Assembly (NCBI RefSeq): GCF_016213215.1 | Contig: NZ_JACRAW010000098.1 | Coordinates: 1 to 64,000 of the forward strand | From: Bradyrhizobium sp. | GTDB lineage: Bacteria; Pseudomonadota; Alphaproteobacteria; Rhizobiales; Xanthobacteraceae | Direction of reading: 5' to 3' | DNA length: 64,000 bases | Shown: piece by piece, positions 63,650-64,000 of the stretch | Position numbering within the stretch: position 1 is the first letter of the stretch | How the letters are laid out: each line of letters opens with the position of its first letter | Position numbers and translations under genes: made by a program | The notes under the pieces: model-generated | Told to the model about the DNA's origin: nothing | The model's database searches: none | The model's input: only the letters and a program-made list of their open reading frames with translations

Positions 63650-64000
63650 ATGTTCAAAGGCACGGGGTTATCGATCATGTTGAGTGCAGACGGCGACAAA
63701 CCGACCGGAAAGTCCGGGCAGCGGAACCGCAAGACCGGACAGCGGAGCCGCAAATCCGGCCAGCAGCAGAGCCCCAGTCCGGATGCATCGCAGGGCGCCA
63801 GCGCGGACCAACTGCAGAGCATCACCCCGGAGCCATCGCAGGGCGACCAGGCGCAGATCAGCGAACCGATGAGCGAGCAGATCAGCGCACCGACGGCCTC
63901 GGGTGAAAATACCCCGGCTGAGACGACGAACACCGAGGGCGCTCCAGTCGCCTTGGCCGCGCCGCCGGAAACCGTCCCGGTCAGCCTGCAGACCATCGCG
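63650..64000 (+). CDS. N-terminus of a possible phasin-family protein (partial)
   Basis: An open frame from ATG 63650 (MFKGTGLSIMLSADGDKPTG; a second ATG at 63677) runs off the right edge after 117 codons. The visible part is a low-complexity, disordered region rich in Q, S, E, K and R, with repeated GKSGQ/KTGQR/KSGQQ strings. The last residues (PVSLQTIA) resemble the opening of Bradyrhizobium phasins, which coat PHB granules, but the domain itself lies outside the window. Confidence 0.55.
   Translation, partial: MFKGTGLSIMLSADGDKPTGKSGQRNRKTGQRSRKSGQQQSPSPDASQGASADQLQSITPEPSQGDQAQISEPMSEQISAPTASGENTPAETTNTEGAPVALAAPPETVPVSLQTIA

Overview
The window looks like chromosomal DNA of a Bradyrhizobium-type alphaproteobacterium (Nitrobacteraceae). 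The evidence is the high GC, the gene families, an Irr/ICE-type operator in front of an mbfA homologue, a DUF1127 gene, and many copies of the palindromic intergenic repeats typical of that genus. I saw no rRNA, tRNA, CRISPR array, intact transposase or phage genes.

Layout. (1) 1-22.4 kb: catabolic genes for acyl-CoA and aromatic-type acids. They include a feruloyl-CoA-synthase-like ligase, two enoyl-CoA hydratases, two SDRs, a thiolase, a second acyl-CoA ligase, an epoxide-hydrolase-like enzyme, an alcohol dehydrogenase, an AidB-like acyl-CoA dehydrogenase, a GST, an amidase, a Rieske protein and two tandem amidohydrolases. TetR and LysR regulators and the iron exporter gene mbfA are interspersed. 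(2) 22.4-23.6 kb: a gene-free stretch of stacked repeats. (3) 23.6-26.7 kb: an ABC plus HlyD type I secretion pair. (4) 27.3-36.5 kb: a peptide/opine-type ABC importer whose operon carries an amidase and an AtzG-like small protein between its two ATPase genes, with a second substrate-binding gene divergent to it. (5) 36.6-44.2 kb: an accessory region bounded by two copies of an nrtS gene, one broken. It holds TlpA, ECF sigma and DUF2892 genes, and divergently a four-gene bufferin (RiPP metallophore) operon bufA-bufB-bufC-doxX. (6) 44.3-50.4 kb: mixed metabolic genes and hypotheticals. (7) 50.4-54.7 kb: a chemoreceptor, a SigF-like ECF sigma with its NrsF-like membrane anti-sigma, and a hypothetical. 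(8) 54.8-61.3 kb: a small secreted protein with four NPCAPK repeats in an operon with CcdA-like and thioredoxin-like genes, divergent from a NosL/ABC operon that looks like copper handling without nosZ. (9) 61.3-64 kb: a hypothetical, AMP nucleosidase and the start of a possible phasin.

The most interesting signal is regulatory. The string GTAAC(C/T)-N16-CGAA, with exactly the same spacing, occurs four times in gene-free DNA and in the right orientation: upstream of sigF-nrsF, of bufABCD, of the DUF2892-ECF-TlpA operon, and of the thioredoxin-CcdA-NPCAPK operon. This ties the classical bufferin genes and the undescribed NPCAPK peptide operon into one predicted SigF regulon, probably for metal (copper) or thiol stress. 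All assignments come from reading the sequence and knowledge of families; no database search was run.
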